Below are positions 1 to 6,264 of a DNA stretch of 7,051 nucleotides, one piece after another. The stretch comes from Acidobacteriota bacterium. Lineage in GTDB: Bacteria; Acidobacteriota; Terriglobia; Terriglobales; Acidobacteriaceae. Made by a program: the position numbers and the translations under genes. Positions within the stretch are counted from its first letter, which is position 1, and every line of letters begins with the position of its first letter. The stretch is from positions 1 to 7,051 of the forward strand of contig JAEZPW010000018.1 in assembly GCA_023441255.1 (NCBI GenBank). The letters run 5' to 3'. The notes beneath the pieces are model-generated. The model saw only the letters and a list, made by a program, of their open reading frames with translations. It had not been told where the DNA came from and did no database searches.

Positions 1-2
1 GT

Positions 3-113
3 TCTCGTCTTTGGGCTGGTCACCGAAACGGCCACTGCAACCTCGCGGTCTACGTTAACGTTACCGCCATTAGGCCACTTTGCCTCGACCGTGTCAACGC
101 CATTGTCGTCGCG
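3..113 (-). pseudogene. Possible remnant of an ASPIC/UnbV-type domain C-terminus
   Basis: The minus strand is open from a TAG at 114-116 down to the window edge (37 codons) with no start codon of its own. The translation contains DNGVDTVEAKWPNG, which resembles the 'vdrveVrWPnG' core of the ASPIC/UnbV repeat found near the C-terminus of CRTAC1/FG-GAP type secreted proteins. The residues before the TAG in the same frame (SSFA) sit where that family normally has an HFGLG motif. This would fit a decayed gene end or an in-frame stop in a longer gene. The match is short and made by eye, so the call is weak. The rest of 1-242 shows nothing recognisable. Confidence 0.2.
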
Positions 114-242
114 CTAAGCGAACGAACTCGGTGACTCAGGTCCCGTCGCGTGGCAATCTTCGAATGGTGCAGTGGCCAATTTCGTCCACAGGTCGTACCG
201 TCGTCGCAGACGTCTAATCCGGGGAAGGCTAGAAAGAGTCGA

Positions 243-809
243 ATGGACCAGCCGTATGCATTTCGGACCTTGCCCGACTACCTGGGAGCAGGGCTTAAGC
301 TTGTTTTGGTCGGCATTAATCCAGGGCAGTTTTCAGTTGACCGCGGTCACTATTTCGCGCGGCCACAAAACCGGTTCTGGCCTGCGTTCTCGGCTTCAAA
401 GTTGAGCGAGCCGATCCGGCGAGCGCTGGGCGCGCGCGTGCTTGTTCCCGAGCACGACAGACTTCTTCCCAGGTTTGGAATTGGATTAACGGACATTATT
501 AAGCGACCGACCAAGAATGCTTCCGAACTTACCGCGGCAGAATTCGAGGAGTGGGTGCCTCGGTTGGTCGAGAAACTGATGTTTTATGCCCCCGGCGTAG
601 TGTGCTTTCACGGCGTCACCGGCTATGTCCCGTTTGCGCGGATAGTGTTTGGCCGCGCAGCCCGAACGCCTCTCGGAGAGCAGGTGGACCGACTTGGCGA
701 GACTCCGCTCTATGTTGTGCCCAATCCAAGTCCAGCAAACGCACACTGCCGTCTAGGTCAACAGACAACCTGGTACGACCACTTGGCGGAGTTCGTGACG
801 ACACATTAG
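243..809 (+). CDS. mug: G/U(T) mismatch-specific uracil-DNA glycosylase, Mug/TDG family
   Basis: This is a cytosolic base-excision-repair enzyme of 188 residues that would remove uracil or thymine mispaired with guanine by cleaving the N-glycosidic bond. Residues 24-28 read GINPG, the family's motif 1; Asn26 matches the catalytic Asn of E. coli Mug (N18) and human TDG (N140). HYFARPQNRFW (37-47) matches the Mug segment FPFAHPANRFW. GLTDIIKRPT (81-90) follows, and NPSPANA (161-167) is motif 2, which inserts into the DNA helix. E. coli Mug has 168 residues, so the length fits. I chose the ATG at 243 because motif 1 then begins at residue 24, close to its place in E. coli Mug. A GTG at 150 gives 31 extra residues with no family similarity. 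The ribosome binding site is weak (AGAAAGAG, close to the ATG). The gene is monocistronic here. Confidence 0.85.
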   Translation: MDQPYAFRTLPDYLGAGLKLVLVGINPGQFSVDRGHYFARPQNRFWPAFSASKLSEPIRRALGARVLVPEHDRLLPRFGIGLTDIIKRPTKNASELTAAEFEEWVPRLVEKLMFYAPGVVCFHGVTGYVPFARIVFGRAARTPLGEQVDRLGETPLYVVPNPSPANAHCRLGQQTTWYDHLAEFVTTH

Positions 810-864
810 CCAGTAGCTCCGCGTCGCAACTGCTCATCTGAAAACACTATCGATTGCCTTATGG

Positions 865-1338
865 ATGAACTTCGATGTGTGCGCGACATACGACTGCTTC
901 GGAAAGCAGAAAATGAAAGCGAAACAGCTTACGGCAACTCTGGATGGGGTTTCAACAGCCACGGGAATACGCGCAGAACGCAACCTCATTATCAAGAGGG
1001 TTCGCTGTGGTATGCGCCGCGCCCGGCTGGAAGGTCGTCAGATCGGCCGGTCATCACCGGAGATCGACCGCGCCTCGGTTGTGCGTCATCGCGAACACGG
1101 ACTGAGCCTGGGACAGATCGCCAAGATCTTCAGCATCTCTCGGGCGACGGTCAGACTGATGGAGAGCACGCCGAAGCCACTGTTCCGAAAGGGGGTCGCG
1201 CTGACACTGTGCATGAAAACAGGCCACGCCTTCAGCCGCTCTGCGTATCTTCATTTGGAAAGAACACGGAGAAGCAAGTGCCGGAGTGACCTGCTCGGGT
1301 ACTGCTACGTAGCCGAATCGTGCCGTCATGCTTCCTGA
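865..1338 (+). pseudogene. Serine recombinase (resolvase/invertase) remnant, catalytic domain lost
   Basis: The 157-codon frame carries the C-terminal part of a Tn3/Hin-type serine recombinase. Residues 38-62 (ERNLI..KRVRCGMRRARLEGRQIGR) match the end of the long E helix and the hinge. Residues 65-101 (PEIDRA...GLSLGQIAKIFSISRATV) match the DNA-binding helix-turn-helix. LDGVSTATG (26-34) resembles the LDTSTATG stretch just before the E helix, but about 12 residues normally lying between it and ERNLI are missing. The N-terminal catalytic region with the active-site serine and arginines is absent. Recognisable homology covers about 925-1167. The tail beyond is antisense to the end of the histidine kinase and looks non-native. 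A 5'-truncated, internally deleted relic of a mobile element is the best reading; a small DNA-binding protein kept from it is possible but less likely. Confidence 0.65.
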
Positions 1339-3274
1339 TGATGTCGGAGGTGATCCAAAGCCCCAGACCGGTGCCGCTTTCTCCTTTTGTGGTGAAGAAA
1401 GGCTCGAAAATCTTTCCTCGAATGTCAGCGGGGATGCCACGTCCATTATCGGCAACGACCACCCGGACACCTGGGCGCCGAGTACGCCAGTCTCGCGATA
1501 CGTATGCCCGCAGCCGAATCTTGCCGTGATCGCGACCGACCGCTTCGATGGCATTCCCCAGGACATTAGCAAAAACCTGCCGCAACTCGCCCGGTTGAGC
1601 AAGTATCGGTCGCACAACTTCGACCTCCTTGCTGATATGAATCGCAGCAGATTCGATTTTTCTTTCGTAAAGAGCGAGAACACTATCGAGAACCTCTGCG
1701 ATCTGCACCGGCACCGGCTGAGCCGACTCACGCTGAAATGTGAGCATCTGTTGCGTCATTCGAGTTATGCGCGATAACTCCTGCACCGCCATAGAAACGT
1801 GTCGCCGTGTGGCTTCTTCCTTCGTGGTGTTCTGGACTATGTAGAGCAGACTGCCCACAGTATCAAGAGGATTATGGATTTCATGCGAGATGGTGGCGGC
1901 GAGTCGTCCTGTAACTGCTAGCCGATCGTTCGTACGCACTGCATGCTCCATCTTGCGCTGTTCGGAAACGTCGTGGAAGACTAACACCACACCTTCAATC
2001 TGGCCTTCGCGATTCCGGATGGGAGCGCCACTGTCCTCGATAGGAATTTCCGCGCCGTCTCGTCTAATCAGCAGACTGTGATTCGCCAAACCAACTACGT
2101 CGCCCGAGCGGATCACCTTATTGACCGGACTCTCCGGCTTGATGCGGGTTACCTCCTGTATGATCTGGAAGACCGCATCCAATTGCTTCGATTTGGCTTC
2201 TCCAAATGTCCAACCTGTCAGCTTCTCCGCGAGCGCGTTCATAAATACGATGTTGCCGCTAGCATCGGTTGCAATCACTGCGTCACCAATGCTTTGCAAT
2301 GTGATGGCCCACCGCTCCTCGCTTGCACGAAGCGCTTCTTCAGCCCGCTTGCGCTCGGTAATGTCCGTTATGGTCAGTACGCAACCGGCTACGCCTGACG
2401 GGGTTGAAACCTGAGCTCCGGAAAGCAGCAACGTCAGCGTTTTGCCATCGCTGCCACGAAAACTCGCTTCTCGCCCACGAAAGCTTTTGCCCGCCAATGT
2501 TGTGGCCACCGAGAAGGGTTGGAAATGTCTTGAACCGTCTCGTTCATCAACGTGTAATGGCAGCACTGTATCAAATGGCTGGAAAAGCGGATTCACGCCG
2601 CAAATCCTTGTCAGCGCATCATTGGCACTGATGATGATGCCGTCTTTGTCACACACAGCAATTGCATCAGCTGCACTTGCCAAAATGGAACGGGCCAGTT
2701 CGCCTGCAGCGATGAGTTCGTCCCGCCGCTTTTGTTCCGTTAGATCGGTTGCGACCATGCACAACGTCACTGGCCCATCGCCTTCCATTTTGCGTAAAGA
2801 TACGTGGGCAGTCACTGGTTCCGCCGCCTGCAGCCTAAGCTCGGCTCGCCCGGGTTGCCCCGCGACGGCGTTGGCAAAAAGCGCCGCGAATCCCTCCTTT
2901 GAGTCGAGCGCGACTAACTTCTCGACTGGAGCGCCGATAATCTTCTCCGTCGGGACTTGTAGAAGGTCTGCGATCCGCTGATTGCAGTAATGCACAATCC
3001 CCTGCGCGGAAATCGTAGCCGCGCCTTCGTTCATTGCCTCCACCAATGCGCGGTAGGCGTACTCCGCACCTTTGAGAGTGAATAGCTGATCACCACCAGG
3101 GCCGGACACTACGATTGCGTCCACGTCGCCAGAGCGAATAGCAAGAAGGGTTTCTTCGGCTTCCGCCAGCCGGGCCCGGAGTTCTTGAACTTCGCGAAGA
3201 AGATGTTTGTTATCGGGCAAGTTCAAACTCGGGTTGAGCGGAACTTCGTGATGACTTCTTCTTTGTTTTGCCAT
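1232..3274 (-). CDS. Soluble three-PAS sensor histidine kinase at the end of the kai operon
   Basis: A 680-residue cytosolic kinase with no signal peptide or membrane segment. A coiled coil at 24-46 (LLREVQELRARLAEAEETLLAI) leads into FTLKGAEYAYRALVEAMNEGA. PAS domains follow at about 72-182, 192-310 and 316-440; the joins read TDLTEQKRR, ITDITERKRA and HDVSEQRK. The HisKA domain has phospho-acceptor His464 in HEIHNPL; the HExxN pattern also predicts phosphatase activity. The ATPase domain shows the N box (N570/N574), G1 box DNGRG (609-613), F box FEPFFTTK (623-630) and G2 box GTGLGLW (634-640). The ATG has a GGAG 8 bases upstream. The gene starts 39 bp after the second kaiB, in the same frame, so it is very probably co-transcribed with the kai genes. 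It fills the role that SasA has in cyanobacteria but lacks SasA's KaiB-like N-terminal domain. The signals sensed by the PAS domains are unknown. Confidence 0.9.
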   Translation of the reverse strand: MAKQRRSHHEVPLNPSLNLPDNKHLLREVQELRARLAEAEETLLAIRSGDVDAIVVSGPGGDQLFTLKGAEYAYRALVEAMNEGAATISAQGIVHYCNQRIADLLQVPTEKIIGAPVEKLVALDSKEGFAALFANAVAGQPGRAELRLQAAEPVTAHVSLRKMEGDGPVTLCMVATDLTEQKRRDELIAAGELARSILASAADAIAVCDKDGIIISANDALTRICGVNPLFQPFDTVLPLHVDERDGSRHFQPFSVATTLAGKSFRGREASFRGSDGKTLTLLLSGAQVSTPSGVAGCVLTITDITERKRAEEALRASEERWAITLQSIGDAVIATDASGNIVFMNALAEKLTGWTFGEAKSKQLDAVFQIIQEVTRIKPESPVNKVIRSGDVVGLANHSLLIRRDGAEIPIEDSGAPIRNREGQIEGVVLVFHDVSEQRKMEHAVRTNDRLAVTGRLAATISHEIHNPLDTVGSLLYIVQNTTKEEATRRHVSMAVQELSRITRMTQQMLTFQRESAQPVPVQIAEVLDSVLALYERKIESAAIHISKEVEVVRPILAQPGELRQVFANVLGNAIEAVGRDHGKIRLRAYVSRDWRTRRPGVRVVVADNGRGIPADIRGKIFEPFFTTKGESGTGLGLWITSDIIRKHDGTIRLRSSTRAGHSGTCFSVFFPNEDTQSG

Positions 3275-3313
3275 GGAACGAGCTCCGTCCGAATGGCTGT
3301 CTTCGCTAGCACA

Positions 3314-3712
3314 TCAGTCTCGTTTCGGTTGCAGATCCAAACCAACCAGAATACGTTCTTCGTCAGACATATCCCCGATGAACTTCCGCAACGGCAGCGG
3401 CAGCTTCTTGAGCAGGGTAGGGACGGCAACAATTTGTTCGCCGCTCGCTAGCTTCGGATTCTGATAAAGGTCAACGACTTCCAACTCGTATCGGCCTGCT
3501 AGATGCTCCTCGCAAACACGACGGACATTCTCAATCGCACGCGTAGACCTTGCGCTCGCTCCCGCAATATAAAGTCGCAAGAGGTACTTGCTGCCCTCGG
3601 CCTGGCCCTTTTCGGCCATCGCGCGCTCGAAAGCCTGCGTCGCATCACCTGCCGGCACTTTCGCCTTCGACTGACGTGACACCCGGGCCGCCCTGATTAC
3701 CTTTTTGCCCAT
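3314..3712 (-). CDS. kaiB: KaiB-family clock protein, second copy (divergent)
   Basis: A 132-residue protein. Residues 43-130 are a KaiB domain: LRLYIAGASARS at the first strand, VVDLYQNPKLA (79-89), VPTLLKKLPLPLRKFIGD (97-114) and ILVGLDL (121-127). In cyanobacteria KaiB switches from a tetrameric fold to a thioredoxin-like fold, binds the CI ring of KaiC and drives dephosphorylation. Residues 1-42 form a basic, Ala/Lys-rich extension that ordinary ~100-residue KaiB proteins lack. The usual triple proline reads PLP here, so the middle proline is lost; the GLD motif near the end is kept. A strong AGGAGGG (3722-3728), 9 bases before the ATG, overlaps the last codons of the first kaiB, so translation is probably coupled. 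The stop codon lies 39 bp before the histidine kinase. A specialised role, such as contact with the kinase, is inference. Confidence 0.9.
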   Translation of the reverse strand: MGKKVIRAARVSRQSKAKVPAGDATQAFERAMAEKGQAEGSKYLLRLYIAGASARSTRAIENVRRVCEEHLAGRYELEVVDLYQNPKLASGEQIVAVPTLLKKLPLPLRKFIGDMSDEERILVGLDLQPKRD

Positions 3713-3718
3713 GGACTG

Positions 3719-4060
3719 CTACCCTCCTGTCTTTACGGGCAGGACGTCGAGTCCTACGAGGACGCGCTCTTCGCTGGCAAGATTTCCGATGATCTTCTTC
3801 ACTGGTGGCGGAAGCTGTCGGACGAGGGTGGGGACCGCAAGGATTTGATCGCCTTTGGCCAGCGTAGGATTTTTCAGCAGATCGACGACTTCAATGCGAT
3901 AGCGGCCTTGCAGATGCGTCTCGCAAATGCGCTTGAGATTTGTAAACGCGGCTATCGAGTTTGCCGTCTGTCCTGCTACATAGAGGCGAAGTTCCCACTC
4001 AACGCGCGTTTCGGCTTTTTTCTTTCCTGGTGCTGTTTTCGGAGCCTTTGGCACCGGCAT
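3719..4060 (-). CDS. kaiB: KaiB-family clock protein, first copy (canonical)
   Basis: A 113-residue protein with a short Lys/Pro-rich leader (1-19) and a KaiB domain at about 21-108. The motifs are close to cyanobacterial KaiB: LRLYVAGQTANS (24-35), VVDLLKNPTLA (58-68), VPTLVRQLPPPVKKIIG (76-92) and VLVGLDVLP (100-108). The intact PPP and the GLD motif are residues tied to KaiB fold switching in the family, so this copy is the better candidate for a working KaiC partner. I chose the ATG at 4060 because AGGAG (4069-4073) lies 8 bases upstream. A TTG at 4093 directly after the kaiC stop would add 11 residues but has no comparable ribosome binding site. The gene lies 33 bp after kaiC and 6 bp before the second kaiB, in one operon. 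Confidence 0.92.
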   Translation of the reverse strand: MPVPKAPKTAPGKKKAETRVEWELRLYVAGQTANSIAAFTNLKRICETHLQGRYRIEVVDLLKNPTLAKGDQILAVPTLVRQLPPPVKKIIGNLASEERVLVGLDVLPVKTGG

Positions 4061-4093
4061 TTTGTCTGCTCCTGAGCCCGACTGTGATGCCAA

Positions 4094-5581
4094 TCATGGC
4101 GCTGCATTCTTCGCAACGCCTGTCGTAATCACGTTGCCGATGCGAATGCCTTTGTCGGTCAACATGAATTCCTTGATTTCGTGCGAATGGGCCATGCCGC
4201 GACATTTCAGAACGAATATGCCGTAACTTCTGCGGGCATTGCTCTCGATATCGCGCAATAGAATCCAACAATCCATCAGCGACGAGACACCCTCACTTGT
4301 CGCTTCCTGCGACGGCGTGGTGCCCGCACTCGACAGATGTGTAAACAGCGCTGTTATGTGCTGGACTTTGAGAAAATCTATCATCCGCGTCAGCATCGAG
4401 TTGCCCCCGACAAAATCAGACCCGCTGACCAGACTTGTCATTGGGTCTACCACCACCGCAGTTGGTGCGACGTCGCTTATGATTTTATGGATCGAGGCAA
4501 GGTGAGCTTCCAGCCCTAAACTGCTTGGCCGAATCGCACGGATGTGCAGCAAGCCCTTGTCCACCAGGGGGCGAAGAGGAACTCCGATCGATTCCATGTT
4601 GCGGATGATGTGATCAACGGATTCCTCGAAGGCGAAATACACGCAGCGCTCTCCGCGCTCGCACGTCGCTCTGACGAAAGAGGCCGCCAGGCTGGACTTG
4701 CCTGTTCCCGCAGTTCCGGAGATCAGGATGCTGCTCCCCCGGAAGAATCCTTTGTTCCCGAGCATCGCATCCAGGTCGGGAACACCCGAGGAAATCCGCT
4801 CCCTCGAGGCGGTGTGAGTAAGCCCGAGCGATGTTAGTGGCAGGACAGATATGCCGGTGTCGGTCATCAAGAACGGGTACTCGTCCGCACCGTGCACGGT
4901 GCCCCGATACTTGACTATTCGCATGCGCCGGGTTGAGATCTGCTCATTGACGCGGTGATCGAGCAGGATAACGCAATCAGCGACGTACTCCTCCAGTCCG
5001 TAACGGGTCAGTGTTCCCTCGCCACGCTCTCCGGTGACGATGGCGGTTACGCCCTTTTCCTTGAGCCAGCGAAAGAGTCTTCGAAGTTCAGCACGGATTA
5101 GAGACTCGTTCCGGAGACCGGCAAACAGCACCTCGATCGTGTCCAGAACAACGCGCTTCGCTTTGACGCTGTCGATTGCATTGCCCAGACGAATGAATAG
5201 ACCGTCCAGGTTGTACTCGCCCGTTTCTTCGATTTCGCTGCTTTCTATGTAAACGGCATCAATGACGAGTTTCTCCTGGCGTTCAAACGCAGTGAGATCG
5301 ACGCCCATCGAGGCGACGTTCTGCCGGAGTTCCTCGGCGGTCTCCTCGAATGCCATATACACGCCAGGCTCGTTGTACTTGCGAATGCCGTTCACAACAA
5401 ACTGCAGTGCAAGAACAGTCTTGCCCGATCCAGCCGAACCGCAGACCAAGGTAGTACGGCCGGTGGGGAGCCCTCCGCCGGTGACTTCATCCAGGCCCTG
5501 AATGCCTGTGGCAGTTTTCGTTAACGGGGTGCCATCGGGAGCGGTAGTGATGGGCCGCGAGCCCCTTCTTCTTTCCGGCAT
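4094..5581 (-). CDS. kaiC: KaiC-family circadian clock ATPase/autokinase
   Basis: A 495-residue double-RecA protein. CI (about 18-250) has Walker A GSAGSGKT (48-55), the catalytic pair E79-E80 and Walker B VVLDTIE (144-150). CII (about 260-480) has Walker A GTAGTGKS (289-296), the pair E319-E320 and Walker B VVVDPMTS (376-383). In cyanobacteria CI hydrolyses ATP slowly and binds KaiB, while CII autophosphorylates, and the hexamer keeps time. The phosphosites S431/T432 of Synechococcus align with S433/S434 here, and T426 aligns with T428. The C-terminus ends about 18 residues after FMLTDKG and appears to lack the long KaiA-binding tail, in line with no kaiA in the window. The ATG has only a weak ribosome binding site. 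It is the first gene of the kaiC-kaiB-kaiB-kinase operon. Kai-like timers without KaiA are known outside cyanobacteria; whether this one oscillates cannot be told from sequence. Confidence 0.93.
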   Translation of the reverse strand: MPERRRGSRPITTAPDGTPLTKTATGIQGLDEVTGGGLPTGRTTLVCGSAGSGKTVLALQFVVNGIRKYNEPGVYMAFEETAEELRQNVASMGVDLTAFERQEKLVIDAVYIESSEIEETGEYNLDGLFIRLGNAIDSVKAKRVVLDTIEVLFAGLRNESLIRAELRRLFRWLKEKGVTAIVTGERGEGTLTRYGLEEYVADCVILLDHRVNEQISTRRMRIVKYRGTVHGADEYPFLMTDTGISVLPLTSLGLTHTASRERISSGVPDLDAMLGNKGFFRGSSILISGTAGTGKSSLAASFVRATCERGERCVYFAFEESVDHIIRNMESIGVPLRPLVDKGLLHIRAIRPSSLGLEAHLASIHKIISDVAPTAVVVDPMTSLVSGSDFVGGNSMLTRMIDFLKVQHITALFTHLSSAGTTPSQEATSEGVSSLMDCWILLRDIESNARRSYGIFVLKCRGMAHSHEIKEFMLTDKGIRIGNVITTGVAKNAAP

Positions 5582-5649
5582 AACGTGTGTCTCAACGAAC
5601 CGAAACGCTGCTCTAGCTTACCCAATCCTGTTGCAAACCGGACAACATG

Positions 5650-5686
5650 ACCGCCCATTGTAGCTGATGCAGTAAATGCATGCTGA
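5650..5686 (-). promoter_or_regulatory. Candidate promoter for the kai operon
   Basis: On the minus strand a TACAAT -10-like hexamer lies at 5662-5657, about 75 bp before the kaiC ATG. The matching -35 region is poor: TCAGCA (5686-5681) at 18-bp spacing shares only three bases with consensus. ATGCA-gtaaa-TGCAT, a small inverted repeat (about 5667-5681), lies just upstream of the -10 and could be an operator or could be chance. Confidence 0.3.
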
Positions 5687-5720
5687 GAGCAAGGAGTCGA
5701 AAGGATTTTCAATTCTGGCG

Positions 5721-5745
5721 GGAAAACAAGCGACTTGCGAAGTGC
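5721..5745 (-). terminator. Candidate intrinsic terminator after the response regulator
   Basis: Read on the minus strand, GCACTT-cgc-AAGTcGC can form a short stem with one bulged C. It is followed by the T-rich run TTGTTTTCC, 26 bp after the regulator's stop codon. The stem is short, so the terminator may be weak or leaky. If real, it separates the regulator's transcript from the kai operon. Confidence 0.3.
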
Positions 5746-5771
5746 AAAAACAGCCGCTGCATGCAAAACGA

Positions 5772-6155
5772 TCAGGCGGAAGTCTCACTCTTGGAAGCGG
5801 GAAGAAGCTGCTGGAGTGCCGTCAAGAGATCGGTTGGCGAGGTTGCCTTCAAAACACGTTTGTCAATTAGTTGCAACACGCCCGGCGGAAGATCAGGGTA
5901 CGCGGAAAGCAACAAGATTTTCACTTCCGGGCTGCGGCGTCTCAACTCCGCCGCCACTTGGCCGCCATCCATCTCCGGCATGGCGTAATCCACAACAACC
6001 GCACTGACCGGGTTGGCCGCGAATAGCTCCAGCCCTTCGCGCCCGCTTGTGGCGGTCAGGACGCTGTATCCTTCCATCTCAAGAAGAATCCGGCGGACCT
6101 GAAGGCCGGTCGGCTCGTCATCGATGCACAGAATGATGCTGCGCTTCCGATCCAT
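5772..6155 (-). CDS. Single-domain response regulator (CheY-like receiver)
   Basis: A 127-residue stand-alone receiver with no output domain. Acidic residues D12 and D13 (CIDDEP) bind Mg2+, and D56 (VVVDYAMPEMDGG) is the predicted phospho-acceptor. S84 (LLLSAYPD) is the switch Ser/Thr and K103 is the conserved lysine. The residue after that lysine is Ala rather than the usual Pro. With no DNA-binding or enzymatic domain it must act by protein contact, or as a relay within a phosphotransfer chain. It is on the same strand as the kai operon, 190 bp upstream of kaiC, and is a reasonable partner for the three-PAS kinase; that pairing is inferred from position. The start ATG follows AGGTAGG at about 9 bases. 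It is a true receiver, not the pseudo-receiver of KaiA, because D56 is present. Confidence 0.88.
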   Translation of the reverse strand: MDRKRSIILCIDDEPTGLQVRRILLEMEGYSVLTATSGREGLELFAANPVSAVVVDYAMPEMDGGQVAAELRRRSPEVKILLLSAYPDLPPGVLQLIDKRVLKATSPTDLLTALQQLLPASKSETSA

Positions 6156-6243
6156 CCTAATGAACCTACCTGGGTGCGTATTCAGCCCAAATTAAGTCGT
6201 CCTCACGTTGCTGGCCCGGGCCCGCTTCACTGTTGCGACGCGT

Positions 6244-6264
6244 CTGTGACGAGCGTTTTCACAG
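6244..6264. promoter_or_regulatory. Inverted repeat CTGTGA-N9-TCACAG, possible operator
   Basis: Two perfect 6-base arms are separated by 9 bases, lying 89-109 bp upstream of the response regulator start. The half-sites look like those of CRP/FNR-family regulators (TGTGA/TCACA), but the usual spacer there is 6 bases, so a CRP site as such is not supported. An operator for another dimeric regulator is possible. Confidence 0.25.

Larger units (their letters stand above)
1232..5581 (-). other. kaiC-kaiB-kaiB-histidine kinase operon
   Basis: Four genes run in one direction with gaps of 33, 6 and 39 bp. The three downstream genes have good Shine-Dalgarno sequences placed in or just after the preceding gene. 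No terminator-like hairpin is visible in the gaps. This spacing strongly suggests one transcript starting upstream of kaiC. No clear terminator was found after the kinase stop; the neighbouring recombinase relic is convergent. Confidence 0.75.

Noticed and set aside
150..242. GTG start at 150 for the glycosylase, adding 31 residues
   Set aside because: The extra residues have no family similarity; the ATG at 243 places the GINPG motif at the position seen in E. coli Mug.
861..1289. 142-codon plus-strand frame overlapping the recombinase relic
   Set aside because: Its translation has no motif, whereas the frame starting at 865 carries a clear recombinase C-terminus.
1054..1731. 225-codon minus-strand frame overlapping the kinase C-terminus
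   Set aside because: It is a shadow of the kinase gene, whose own frame contains all the ATPase boxes.
4061..4093. TTG start at 4093 for the first kaiB, directly after the kaiC stop
   Set aside because: The ATG at 4060 has an AGGAG 8 bases upstream, while the TTG has no good ribosome binding site and adds only a non-conserved leader.
5521..5766. 81-codon minus-strand frame between the receiver and kaiC
   Set aside because: No motif, overlaps the kaiC start, and the region better fits a terminator/promoter gap.
5772..6155. The receiver as a KaiA-like pseudo-receiver
   Set aside because: The phospho-acceptor D56 and the acidic pair D12/D13 are present and no KaiA C-terminal domain follows.
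6245..6263. Classical CRP/FNR binding site
   Set aside because: The TGTGA and TCACA halves are 9 bases apart instead of 6.
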